Shown here: in pieces, positions 1 through 11,482 of the stretch
Layout of the letters: every line of letters starts with the position of its first letter
How positions within the stretch are numbered: the first letter of the stretch is position 1
DNA from: Alitta virens
Taxonomy: Eukaryota > Annelida > Polychaeta > Phyllodocida > Nereididae
Direction: 5' to 3'
NCBI GenBank assembly: GCA_932294295.1
Contig: OW028579.1
Location: forward strand, 33,491,250 to 33,555,249
DNA length: 64,000 bases
The notes under the pieces: generated by a model
What the model saw: the letters and a program-made list of their open reading frames with translations, nothing else
What the model was told of the DNA's origin: nothing
Databases searched by the model: none
Translations under genes and position numbers: made by a program

Positions 1-1097
1 TGGCGTAATATAATTTTCAAAAATGTTTCACTTGTACACTAGATTGTGTTTATAGGTTTCACGCATGATAGAATTATATAAGTCAACACCCATTAGTCCT
101 GACAGTCTAACGCACATGCAATACAAAGATTAAGGGCAAAGTTATAGTCCATCATTTAGGGATTCCTATTTTGCCTAATATTGCTGAATTATGAATTTCT
201 TGCATGTGGCTGAAATTTTCCATGAATTTATAGCTCCATGTAATCAGCTTCTAATATTCTTATTTCAGACATTAAGTGAATCAATGCAAATATATGTAAC
301 TCAGACCCAGTTCTGGAAAATTACTTTTTGTAATTAATCCCGATCGTATTTTTTCGACAAACTACTTATTAGGCGACGGTTTTTTGATCTTTCGTTTCTC
401 GACACTGCCGGCCAAACTTTTGCAGTGCCGCTCAATTAATAAATCAACAATTGTCTGGGCAAATATGCGTATTGCATCTAAAAGTATCACATCACCTGTA
501 ATTTATGAAAAAAAAAAAAAACTTTCTGGGGATTTATTTTATTTTCCGACCAACCGCTCATGAAAACTGTCCGAGAAAGTTTCGAGAAACATTAGATCAA
601 AAATCTGTGGCCTTACAATCAAATAAAGCCAGAGAAGACCAGTTATACTTGAAACATACAAACAACCACTTTATTTTTTTCAACATACCAAGGAGTCACA
701 AATGCATAACAACTAGAACAAAAAAGAGAGGAAAAATCGTCTTGGTCCCATTCACATGAAGTTTTTTTGCATACTAATGCAGTCATAATTCATAGCTCCC
801 ACAACAAGTACAAAAAAAGAAATGCTGCAAGACCTGCAAAAAGCAAAGTTTTAGTCTGTTAATTATATATTTTATTCAGTATATTTTTGCTATATTTTTA
901 ATGGTGACAATTATTTTGGAGTTACTTACATGATGCTTTTATGTAAATAAATTTCAGGCCTTAGTGCCTTAGTGGTTGAAAAGGGCATAATGACCTTATC
1001 ACTGAGGTTAATTATCATTAATTGGGTCATTGTCTGTTGGGTAATATTTCCCTTTTAGAACCAATACAGTTTTTCACTACGTAATGGACTATTTAAT
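1..1097. other. Intergenic DNA, no gene seen
   Basis: AT-rich sequence downstream of the lipocalin gene. Short open frames occur but none shows codon structure, splice sites or a recognisable domain. Several TTTATT runs (AATAAA on the minus strand, for example near 673 and 870) could serve as polyadenylation signals for the minus-strand lipocalin, whose stop codon is at 1460. I cannot choose between them. Confidence 0.5.
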
Positions 1098-1100
1098 TTA

Positions 1101-1292
1101 GGGCTGTTCCATAAAACTGGAGAGGGGTGGGCAGGAAGGTTTTTCAGAAATTAGGAGGACCAAACATTTGACTAGCTTTTTAAACTTATATATTATATAT
1201 GTTAAGTATGGACAAAAACGGGTGCAGGGAGGGAGATGGGATTCTGAATTTTTTCCAGTTTACCACCCCCTACACTTTTAAATGAACCACCC
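1101..1292. mobile_element. Small MITE, Harbinger-like ends
   Basis: A 192-bp stretch bounded by imperfect inverted ends (GGGCTGTTCC on the left; GGGTGGTTC on the right read in reverse) and flanked on both sides by TTA (1098-1100 and 1293-1295). The 3-bp TTA duplication and GGG-initial ends suit PIF/Harbinger-type MITEs. No coding capacity. The class is inferred from ends and target site only. Confidence 0.55.
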
Positions 1293-1459
1293 TTAGCTAC
1301 TTATGTGACTTGTAAGAATCTTACAAGTCAGTAAGATTACCCATCCCTGGAACCTTGCACTTGCCTTGACACTGATTGATGGTATTTCATTTGTATGCAA
1401 TGCCAGTACTCTTTTAAGATTTTAAACTTTTTGTGTGCTAGTTAGATTAAGCCCATCGA

Positions 1460-4400
1460 TCACTTACTGATTTGAATTTGCATGCTGCTAGATGTAGGGC
1501 ATTCTGAAAGAAGAGAAAAGTGATAGTGTCAGTTTGATACGGTTAAAAAACAACCTGCAATCCGCTTTATTTTATGCTCAGTCGAGCGGAGTCCCAAGAT
1601 CAAGCTTGTACTCAACAGCGTATAAATTTACTTTTATATATACATTTAGCCAGGATTAAAAGTAGTCACATACCTTTAGTTTGATCGGTGATGAAAAAAG
1701 CGGTGTGATTGAGGCACACTTCAGTGATTTTTGCATCTATCATGTTCATGTGGGCAGTGCTTAATGTGGGGCGTCGGCTCCAAACCCAGCTGTCTTCTTT
1801 GATACATCTTCCATTTTTAATTTCCCTGCAACCCCAGACCAATGCGTAGTTGTCGTAATCTGTGAGGACAATCCAATAGTCGCTTCTCAAGGCTGAAATT
1901 ATATTATATTGAAATTCTTTTACAGACGCTCTATCTGGTAATTACATTGTGGATGGTATTGAAATGATATTATTGATGCATTCTCAATTTGGTAATTACA
2001 TTCTGGATGGTCTTTCTGGTAATTACCTTGTGGATGGTATTGTCTGGTATTTTCAATTGGTAATTGCATTATGAATGGTGTTCTCAATCTGATAATTATA
2101 TTTTGTAATTGCATGTTTTAGATGGTATTGGGTGGGTGGATTAGGGTTTTATGTCCCATATTTCTGCACCTGATGGGCTAATTAAGACAGACAGGGACCA
2201 TGACAATGAGATGATGCCATCTAACTAAGGCTCCACCTGGAAGTGAACCCAGGAGGTTGGAGCATATTTTAGATGGTCTTCTCTTCTTTTCTACTGGTTA
2301 ATGCACTGTGGATGCAATGTCTGTTTGTTTTTGGTATTCTCTAGTAATTACATTGTGGATGGTATTCTCTCTTTGGTAATTACATTGTGGATGTTATTCT
2401 ATCTTGGTAATTGCATTGTGGATGGTATCCTATCTTGGTAATTACATTGTGGATGGTAATTGCATTGTGGATGGTATTCTCTCTTTGGTAATTGCATTGT
2501 GAATGGTATTCTCTCTTTGGTAATTACATTGTGGATGGTATTCTCTCTTTGGTAATACACTGTGGTATTCTATCTTTGGTTATTGCATTTTGGATGGTAT
2601 TCTCTCTTTGGTAATTGCATTGTGGATGGTATTCTCTCTTTGGTAATTACATAGTGGATGGTATTCTATCTTGGTAATTACATTGTGGATGGTATTCTCT
2701 CTTTGGTAATTCCATTGTGGATGGTATTCTCTCTTTGGTAATTACATTGTGGATGGTATTCTCTCTTTGGTAATTGCATTATGGATGGTATTCTCTCTTT
2801 GGTAATTACATTGTGGATGGTATTCTCTTTCTGGTAATTGTATTATGGATATGGTATTCTCTATTTGTTCATGGCATTTTGGGTGGTATTCTCTATTTGG
2901 TGTTTGCATGGTGGATTGTATTCCCTATTTAGTCTTTGCATGGTGGATGGGATTCTCTATTTGGTCATCGCATTGTAGATGTACACATGAACAGAACATA
3001 CAGGCATACAGTCATCCACACTATAAAGTGTTTTAAGCATTCTCACTGTGTGTCATCACCGCACAGCCAAGTGACCTAATTATGTACATGTTTTGCTTGT
3101 TTACTCATCTAAAGTAAATTGATCAATTTCTCTTATAGTCTATAGGCTGGCTTATGGAATTAAAGTCTAACAATGAAATTTCAGAATAATTAGATGTTCA
3201 TGTGCTGAGTTTACGCAATTCTTGTTCTGACAAGCAGGCAATTCAGAAAAATTGCGTAGACTAAAAAGATATGAATCCATTTCTCTTGTACTTTTAAGAG
3301 AAGATTTCTTAAGTCTATACTTAGTCTATCGGCTACATAGTTTGACCAATCATTTTGTTTAACTACCGTAACGGAGGTTATTATCGACAGGGCGGGTATT
3401 GACACTCACATTAGAATGTTAACAAACTAATTTTTAAGTGTTGAAAATACCCGCCCTGTCAATAATACCCTCTGTTACGGTAGGTAAACTAGCAAAGAAT
3501 GTCCATAATTAGGTCGCTTGGCACAAAGGACCTTGAATACCTGGTCTTTCTACATTTGACTGAGCATAGTATTTTTTAAGATGGCAAAGTCTTGTATTTT
3601 TTGTACAAAGGATGAATGGCATCGCCTTGTATTGTTTTACATCTTTGGAATGTGCACTTACTGAATATTTCATATAAGTTTTTGATTATTGATGCCTAAT
3701 TTTCTACAGCTATTGATGATTTTAGTGAGTTTGCTTTTTAGCTTCATCATTAGTTTTCATACCAGCAGGTGATTGAGAAAGATATTACAAGATGTCTGAA
3801 CTCAGTTCCTAGGTTCCAGTTCCTAGATCCTTGTTAGTTCCTACATGTTTTGAATCTAGTTCCTAGATAGTTCCTACATAGTTCCTATATGGTTTGAACC
3901 TACTTCATAAAGTTCCTAAATAGTTCCTACATGTTTTGAACCTAGTTCCTACATACTTCCTGCATACTTCCAAGATTAGTTAAATCCTAGCTATAGTTCC
4001 AAGTTCCTACATAGTTCCTAGCTACTTTCTAGACAGTTCCTAGACACTTCCTTAATTTATAATTAGTCCCCTTAATACCGCAAAAAAAAGTTAAAGACAT
4101 GGGCTAGCCATTAAACAATGGTGCCATGCGAACTTAATTTATATATATATATTTTTTTTTTTTCAGTAAGCAAAGATAATATGTAGCATGTGTCCTTCTA
4201 AACTAAAAATCACCCAGAAATCATAATGATTTTTAAAGAAATTTTCATTCACCTAGGGATCTTCTTCTCAGTTATCTCTAATCTTTCCACAGTACCCAAA
4301 ATATTCACTCAAAGGTCCATCTTACACTGCTGTTCAAGGTTTATCATATTATAAAATAAAAAGATTAATTACAGCCTATGAAGAATTGAACCTACTTCCA

Positions 4401-7400
4401 TTGTTGTTATCTTGTCTCAGATACTTTAGTTTTCCTGGCGTTTCTGTTGTCAGAATCAAATTGGTTCCGCCAATGCATTTGCCTGCTTCGTCAGCCTCTC
4501 TGGAAAATAAATTAATTGTGCATTTTTGTACCATTTTGGGATATTTTTGATTTTATTTCTTAAGTATCATAATTATCCAGTGTAGTTACCTGCCCACCCA
4601 GTCGCCATTTATCGTTGTAGAATTATACCTAACGTAATTTATCACAAAGTCTTTGTAATTGAACTCCGGAGGGAACCAGTTCTCTGGAATCCATTTCAGT
4701 TCGAACCATTGACCAAGGTACTGCAAAGAAATGACTAGAGAATGACAGTAATCACATTCGTAGCATTAGTAGAAGTCGATCCCTCTTAAAGGTCTTCACG
4801 AAAAAAATTGTTTATGGCTGCTGGTTGGTGCGATTCTTAAAATAGAATGTTCCTTGGTCACATGGGTAGCCCATTGCACACACTAGGTAATAGTATTATC
4901 CCGAATAGGAGGGATTTGATTACCATTTTTGTTGGTTATATCCCGAAACCATTATAAACATATATTTACACAAATTCGTTTGATTGTATTGTTTGTTTAT
5001 CTGCTTAACATGCAAATAAGGAACTTGGCACTCACGAGATAGTTCACTAACATTTTGTTGGTTATATCACTCTTAGAACAATATATAGGAATACTATCTT
5101 GGCGGGGTATAAATTATTTAAATACCTGCTGGATGGTACAACAGTGTAATGTTGGATGATTAAGTCCTTGTACGCTGTATTACCTGACCATATTTCCAAA
5201 ACATGTTATTTGGAATGATAAATTTCTTCTTATTGTTTGCAAGATGTTTTCGCAGTTTGCATTAAATGTCATGTAAAAATTAAAGTCACCCTACATTTTG
5301 TTTATAATTAAAACCTTTTTTTTTTGGAGGGAGGAAGGGGGGGGGGATATATCTAGAAATTATACATTGTTGTGATAATCAACGGATGAGAGAAATTTTC
5401 TTTTGCAAAACACCACAAGCCAAGTTGCAGTAAACCCTCTCCAAGAAGGTCACACTGTCCATAAAAAGTCACCTCTCAAGTGAATCTGATGAACTTGTTA
5501 ATCTTAAAAATACTACTTCGAATAATAGCATACATTTAAGGATTACTGACAGGTAGAATTTACCAAGACATAGTGAGAATCATAGCTGCATGTCAATTCA
5601 GTCATGTACATTTTTATCACATGCTAACTCTTATAAATACCATCTGGGGTAGGGGCACGTTATGGTCTATGGTTTCCTATTTTAGATCCAGCTTTCTTTT
5701 TATCCAAATGTTCTTTTCTAGTCATCAACTGATTGTGACAGAGAAAATGTGCTGTATCATCGGCACCTTTTAAATTAAAACGGCCAATCACGTGATTTAA
5801 TTTCTTGAAAATGCTATATTTTCTACTTCTTTTGTCTTAATTGGAAAATTTGGGCTTCTGTTTGGAAACTTTCACTTTTGGTTGTTCATGGACTAATTAT
5901 TAAACACTAATTTTGAAGAACAAGAACTAAAGATTGGCTTTTCTAAAAAAAAGATGTAATTTTGATGCATTTTAACCAATGTATTGCTCTGCTAAAGTCC
6001 CTCATATTTTCAGCCAACCAGCCGATATTTCTTTATAATTTATATAAAACGTTTTCCTTTGTGAATTTCAGCAAAGTCAGAGAAAATCTGATGAAAATCT
6101 AGAGCAACAATGAAATAATTTTTTATCTCATGCCCTCTAAAATGTCAAAATTATTTTTCTCATCGCATATACCATTTTTGCCCTGTATAGAATTATAGCC
6201 AATATATTGGCCTGCAAACTCCATGAAGGATGAATACTTTTGTAACCCACTGTATTGTAAGTCTTTTTAGTTAGCAAAACCTGCCCAAATTAAGTTCCAC
6301 ATAAATATAGATATTAGTATAAATTCAAATTTTTAACCTTTTCAACTTAAATTTAAACCTGGAAAGTAGTGATGATGTTTAGATGTTTTATTTGTTCACA
6401 GTATGTAGTATTTCAATACGGTTAGTACATTACATAAACAATAAAATACATTAGCATACTGTGGGGGATTTGCACTAGCTTTGGATTCTAATATGAGTGA
6501 TACTCTTCCAATAGAATACATATATATAGATTTATATTCCAGTGCTTTATGATGCAAGGTTTTTTTTTTAAATAATATTATTACAAGTTTAATTTGACTC
6601 TTTTGGCATCCTTGCCCACTACCATTTGAGACCAACTTTTCCGAGTACTTTGATTTCTAAAGAGGTAGAAGAATTATCGTCCACTGAACACCACTTGATC
6701 CAAAAAAGTAATTGCTTTTTTTTTTGTGTGTGGCCAACCCTGCAGAAAGGCAGGGAGTTATGAAATTGCAGCTTTTCATGCTATTCATGAGAAGTGCAAA
6801 ACTTGGCAAAAGAATCTTGGAATGTCACAAAGTTGTTCTCATGAAAAGAGTATATTCACACACGAGATATCAAAGTGTGCAGAAAAATGTAACTATATTT
6901 GGGAGGGAAAGAGAAAAATTGTTCAAATGATGGACAAGCAGACATGTGAATATAGTTTGTGTTTTATTGACTGTGTTTTTAACTTCAATTTATAGCTTTT
7001 GGATTTTAAAGACTTAACACTCTACAATTTTAAAATTTCTGATTTTAAAGACCTCGTAATTTTATCATTTTTTAAAACTTTATATTTTTATATCTACTAT
7101 ATCTATTATTTTGTAAAGTGAATTAGAATGGATTTTATTCAGATAATGCACTATAAATATGTAATAAAATAATAATAATAAATAATAATAATAGCTTATT
7201 AACACACAAAGTGATAAAATCAGACAAGTGACACACTCAATATAGCTGGCAAAAACATTTTGTAAGTATAGATAGATAGACAGATAGACATATAGATAGA
7301 TAGATATGGGAGTGCAGCCCTCTAAGCCAATTTTTTTTGCCGCTATCGAGGGTTGATTGATGAGGTATGAGGGAGGAGGAGTCCACCCACGTTACACATT

Positions 7401-9151
7401 TACCCCATGGGTGGGATTTTAGTTGCCTCAGCATACACTTAGAACAACGGACCGCAACTTTAACGTCTCATCCGACGACATCCAGCTGGGATGCTCATGA
7501 AAGGTTGCCCTGTATAATTGTGTCTGTAGGTCCACATTAAACAATGGCAGAGCACTGTTGCAAGCTTATATGATTAGCTTCCAAAGGCCGATGTAAGGAT
7601 GAGATGATAGATTTAAGTCCGCACCACGTTACACAATTACCCTATGGATGGAGTTTTTTTTACTCCTTCTTCGTTGGTGTCACTTTGTCCCTGGTTGAGA
7701 AGAGCAATGTAGATCTTTCCCATTTTAATCGAGTAGGGCCTATATATATATATATTTAGTTAACTCCCTCCTATCTAAGAAATCACGATTACTGAACATA
7801 TATGGAAGTGCAACCTTAGAGGGGCACGGGTATGGCCCCAACACCATGAATGCATGCAAATCCTACAACCATGTCAGGCTGTCACTATATATAGACACGA
7901 AGGAGTTTTCAAGCCTCTTTTTATTTTCAAGGAGGATTACCATGCAATGATACACACAGTTAAATAAAGATTTAGCTATGAATGTACTCAATCGCAATAT
8001 ATTTTGATAGATAGATCACTTTATTGTAAAGATAAATAAATTACACACCAATTTTTTTTACAAAAGACCTTAATAGAGCTGATGCTCTGCAGCATATATG
8101 CTCAATTTGGGAACACATTTGATTGTTATTAGATAAGCCTTGCGAAACTCCATTTGACAGTTTTGACTGGTTATTGATTTTGAGTTTATGAAAACACCAG
8201 AAATTTATATCCTTGAAAATGCCAAAATTGGTTTTTCCAATACAACGGATTTTTAAGTAACAAAAGTTTGGTTTTTTGGGCAGATTTTTTTCTAGAGTGT
8301 AGCATATCAATTCAGTATAGCCTATATATGTATACAAATACCTTTTCGCCCATCATGTTTGACAAGGTCATGTCTTAGTTTGCATGACTTTGAGTTTTTA
8401 AATCTGTATCACGAGACAGTTTAAAGCTCCTACCACATATTAAAATTATATTATTTTTTTGTTTGACATTTGGAATGTGTGGTGTGGGATATATTCAAAG
8501 TTGCACTTTGCTGCATGTGTAATTGATCATTTTGTTGATACACTCCTTGTATTCATTATTCACTGGCAGCAGGTTCTCCTAAATGTGTGTCACGATGTCA
8601 CTAAATCAGAGCTTGGAAATCAGTGAAAATTAAGTATGCTGTATAGCATTCTTTTCTCATCATCCCTGATTCCAGGTTGTCTATAATTAATAACAATAAC
8701 CTATTCACAACAGGACACATTAAATCAGACATGTTATAGCTTATATATCTTCCACAGGGTTTTAAAAATCAACAAAATTGACAGTGCAACATTGCCCTTA
8801 ACAACCAGGGACAAAGTGACACTGAAGCTCTTAAAAAATGATGGACAGTTATTATTTAATTTAGTTTAAAACAGGATACATGTTTAGACTTCTTCTTAAT
8901 TGGCGACATGGGACATTGCCTACTTTTGGAACCCATGTATTACCTACCTGACAAAAAAGGAAAACAAAAATAAACAAATAGAAGAAGAAGAAAGAGAAAA
9001 GACTTACTTTGTCGAGACTGAAATTCTCCTGCACTTTGATGTCAGCAACTAAGCATCTCTCTTGGTCATCTTCTGTGGCCACACCCTGTAATACTGTGAC
9101 TAAAATAAGTAACAATGTCCACATCAATCGTCTGCAATTGGCCATGATCAT
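1460..9151 (-). CDS. Secreted RBP4/apoD-type lipocalin, 5 exons
   Basis: Predicted extracellular carrier of a small hydrophobic ligand. Coding exons on minus: 9151-9008, 4720-4590, 4499-4396, 1892-1674 and 1503-1460, with GT-AG borders; together 642 nt, 213 aa. Residues 1-25 form a signal peptide (hydrophobic LMWTLLLILVTVLQG). The lipocalin GxW motif is YLGQWFE (49-55), motif 2 is LTDYDNYAL (136-144), and the conserved Arg is in WSRRP (164-168). Six mature cysteines (33, 100, 148, 156, 186, 201) follow the order and spacing of the three vertebrate RBP4 disulfides. ATG 9145 is an alternative start with a better context. The last 44-nt exon is the least certain: it supplies the sixth Cys and a TGA, but a GTAAGT overlaps its end, so another 3' exon is possible. 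The ligand is unknown; retinol is only suggested by similarity. Confidence 0.87.
1918..2990. repeat. Intronic minisatellite, about 30-bp unit
   Basis: Tandem degenerate copies of a roughly 30-bp unit built on GGTAATTACATTGTGGATGG followed by TATTCTCTCTTT. The array lies in the last large intron of the lipocalin gene, starting within about 30 bp of the 1892 splice acceptor. The best-preserved copies are at about 2340-2850. The left part is interrupted by a SINE fragment at 2128-2265. Short open frames within it are by-products of the repeat. Confidence 0.85.
2128..2265 (-). mobile_element. tRNA-derived SINE, family 1, truncated
   Basis: Read on minus, this matches the body of the family seen complete at 11272-11468 and 15806-15972: the GATGGC...CATTGYCATGGTCC core, the GCCYAATTGGTGCAGAAATA-like block, and a CCACCCACCC tail. 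The tRNA head is mostly missing. It interrupts the minisatellite, so it inserted after part of the array existed. Confidence 0.65.
3044..3525. mobile_element. TIR element, family T1, copy 1 (filled)
   Basis: Homologous over its length to 52123-52500. The ends are long inverted repeats around GCCAAGYGACCTAATTATG. This copy is about 115 bp longer because a second element (3366-3480) sits inside it. No coding capacity. The superfamily is not clear from the ends alone. Confidence 0.7.
3366..3480. mobile_element. 115-bp palindromic MITE nested in T1, TA TSD
   Basis: Two 35-bp arms, starting CCGTAACRGAGG and ending GACAGGGCGGGTATT, face each other and would fold into a hairpin. TA dinucleotides flank both sides (3364-3365 and 3481-3482). 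The paralogous site near 52436-52444 lacks the insert and has a single TA, which directly shows insertion with TA duplication. The TA target suggests Tc1/mariner-type mobilisation. Confidence 0.8.
3795..4060. repeat. Degenerate AGTTCCTACAT minisatellite
   Basis: Irregular tandem copies of an 11-12-bp motif, AGTTCCTACAT or AGTTCCTAGAT, with TTTTGAACCT spacers. It lies in the lipocalin intron between exons 3 and 4. No function seen. Confidence 0.75.
5757..6258 (-). mobile_element. Mariner-like dispersed repeat, inverted copy
   Basis: Resembles in reverse the stretch 59167-59670. Shared blocks include the terminal CAAAAGTATTCAT motif (minus strand, near 6229-6241), AACTTTCACTTTTGGTTGT, and CAGCCAACCA. 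The terminal motif is typical of Tc1/mariner non-autonomous elements. The opposite end is not clear in this copy. Confidence 0.55.
7267..7306. repeat. GATA microsatellite
   Basis: Short run of GATA/GACA tetranucleotides in the lipocalin first intron, a smaller relative of the long GATA tract at 48276. Confidence 0.8.
7375..7500 (-). mobile_element. SINE family 2, inverted partial copy
   Basis: The reverse complement matches the body of the copy at 39835-40070: the GATGTCC/CATC block, GAGACGTTAAA, TGAGGCAA, and CCCACCCATGGG. The tRNA-like head is lost or degraded. A further tail fragment with GATGAGATGATAG lies at 7597-7665. Confidence 0.55.
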
Positions 9152-9271
9152 AGATCCAAAAATAATCGATGGTTTCCAACCTACACAGGTGAAGTCAGTC
9201 ACCCAACTGAGTCACATAGCAGCTGTGTGAGAGGGTGATAGTACTGAATGGCTCTCAAAAAGAGCAAACAC

Positions 9272-9279
9272 TATTTATA
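9272..9279 (-). promoter_or_regulatory. TATA box of the lipocalin gene
   Basis: The minus strand reads TATAAATA here, about 120 bp upstream of the first in-frame ATG. This would place transcription start near 9245-9250 and give a 5' UTR of about 95-100 nt. It suggests a focused promoter, in keeping with a regulated secreted protein. Not tested. Confidence 0.6.
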
Positions 9280-9289
9280 AAGTGACAAG

Positions 9290-10170
9290 CTGGCTGGCAC
9301 TCTCACTGCCGCCCGCTGTGTACATGATTATAATTGATTGTACAGGCTTGCCCAAATATTAAGATCACATGTTCAATTAATTGTACATGGGATGATCATA
9401 TGACATGTTAGCAAATTTAGTTTAGATTCGTAATTGGTTATTTTACCCATAGTGTGTTTTTACAGTTAGTTTCATAGAATATGGTCGACTCTAGACAGCT
9501 GTAGCAACCTATTCCTGGCTGGAGCTATAACTGGCTAAAGCCAGCTGCTTCTGTCTACTCCCAGCTTACTGAAAAAATATACATATCTTGGCAAATGTAG
9601 GAAACTTGTCTAATATATCGGCTTTGAGTAGCCAGCTATAGCTAGACAGTTCAGTTGACAGGTAGCATAATATAGCAGAAGTTGTTTAGCTTTGTCTAGA
9701 TTCAATTATAACTGTAGTTCATGGCCAAGCTACGGAACAATGGCCAAAGACCAAAGCTGAGATAAATTCCAGATAGATCTGTGTGTGGTGTGACGCTGAA
9801 CAGATAACTGTCATCCAAATTTTAGCAAATATTTATCCATGTAGGTATTAAATCTACAGCCAGTCCTATCTATTCTAAATGAAATGCCATATAAGCCTTA
9901 TAAGGAAATAATATGCAAATTAGCCTATCTAGATTAGCATAATGAAATATATGCAAATAAGCCATTTTAAATTATCAGAAAACTCATTGACTCATAAAAC
10001 ATGGTGTTCTATAATTTATGTTTATACCTGTCATATTTCAACCCTTCAGGGTCTGATATTGTTTATTTTAAGGTTGCTACGGTAACACAGTCAAAAGAAA
10101 AAGATATCTGTAAAAGATGAAATGGGTGTCAGCCTTCACAAAAGCCTTTATAACCAGCAATTTGCTGTTT
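9290..10170. other. Intergenic, upstream of the lipocalin
   Basis: AT-rich DNA upstream of the TATA box. It has repeated short words such as AGCTATA and CCAGCT at 9490-9700 but no gene, tRNA or clear element. It could hold distal lipocalin control sequences; nothing specific is recognisable. Confidence 0.4.
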
Positions 10171-10179
10171 TTTCCTCTT

Positions 10180-10790
10180 AAGGGGCGTTCACACTGTCAC
10201 GTATAAGATCTACGAGTGACCACGTTTGTCAAAAATGGGCTATAAGTGGTCACTCGTGGCTCTGTTAATCACGTATAAATTCTTTCCACGAGCGTATGTG
10301 GTGCAGTCGTAGATCGCTTGGCAGACGTCTGTCAAACACTCGCCGGACGTCCGTCAAACGCTCACTGAACATCTGTCGCCAAGCATACGTGAGGCATACG
10401 TGAGGCACTCATAGATCACTCGTAGAATGCCCTTGCGAGTGGTTCAAGGATGGGCAAGGATGGGCACGGAAGATGACGGGCGTGCGACGAACGTCCGCCA
10501 AACATTTAACAAGCGTTCTACGAATGGATGCGAGTGGATGGCTAGTACATATGGATGGACAGTTGCTATGTATGGCTATGTATGGCCACGGATGTACGTA
10601 GAACGTGTGTAGTAGGCTACTTACGTAGAATGCTCGCAGAGTGACTCCCGAGTTACGTAACTAATATAAAAAAATTTACTCGTAGAACAGCTGCCAAAGT
10701 TTAAACATGTTTAAAGTATTTTCCCCTCTCCACATATGGTCTTGAGTGGTCAAGCGCCCATTAGCGCTACTAATTAGTGCGAGTATACGT
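10180..10790. mobile_element. Harbinger-like element H1, left part
   Basis: Begins after TTA (10177-10179) with AGGGGCGTTCACACTGTCAC, the same end as the copy at 58103 and similar to 37433. The body is rich in ACGTA and CGTGAGGC-like words and in CpG, unlike the AT-rich surroundings. A matching right end was not found, so this copy looks truncated. The short open frame inside is a by-product. Confidence 0.6.
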
Positions 10791-11271
10791 TCAGTTATTT
10801 TCACATTCGCTCAGAGACGATTTTTCTAACCTTTCTATATAGAAGATATATAATAATTAGAGTGAAGTTATGGTAATATTGGCATACTTTAGTCTCGTGC
10901 AAAATCAAAGACTTGACAGTTGACACTAATATAATTTTCTATAATAACAGAAAACTGCTTCGTTTCGAGGATACAGGTTTTGGGGACCCTTTGGGACATA
11001 GGGTACATCAGGACACCTGCCATATCTGGATAAAAAGCAACTTCAGAAATCCAAGGCTGGCCTCAAACTAAAGTGGAAACATCTTCATTTTATCTGTGAA
11101 AAAAAAACAGTCAAGATCAAGTGAAGCGTTCATCTGTGGTGGATCATTTCATGTTTCTTTTTTAAGTATGAAGAAAATTTTCCATTCATAGTTTCGAACC
11201 CCACAGTTTTACATGATAGTGCACAGCAGTTGTGCTGTATCCATGTTTCATAAGTTCCTTTCATAGGGTGG

Positions 11272-11468
11272 TTGGGTGGGTTGATTAGGGCTTTACGTCC
11301 TGTATTTCTGCACCAATTGGGCTAATTAGGACAGGCAGGGACCATGGCAATGATATGAAGGATGAAACAGCCATCCAACTTAGGCTCGGCCGGGAATTGA
11401 ACCCGGGACCCTAACGAATGAATCCCAGTGGTTGGAAGCCCAGCGCGCTACCACTGAGCTAGGCCCCA
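11272..11468 (-). mobile_element. tRNA-derived SINE, family 1, full length
   Basis: Read on minus, it starts with a tRNA-like head: A box TAGCTCAGTGGTAGCGCG, then B box GGGTTCAATTCCC. A shared body follows (TTGGATGGCTGTTTCATCC; ATTGCCATGGTCCCTGCC; GCAGAAATACAGGACGTAAA) and a simple CCACC-type tail. Other copies are at 2128, 15806 and 30203. Such elements depend on a LINE for mobility. Confidence 0.85.
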
Positions 11469-11482
11469 CCCTAGTGCCTTTC

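Larger units (their letters stand above)
4752..9006. other. Large first intron of the lipocalin gene
   Basis: Non-coding stretch between lipocalin exons 1 and 2. It contains a mariner-like repeat (about 5757-6258), a GATA microsatellite, SINE fragments (7375-7500 and 7597-7665) and a 19-20-bp inverted match pairing 7674-7693 with 8804-8823. I see no other gene in it. Confidence 0.6.

Noticed and set aside
9009..9230. 73-codon plus-strand frame
   Set aside because: It is the antisense shadow of lipocalin exon 1, which has a signal peptide, correct donor and phase.
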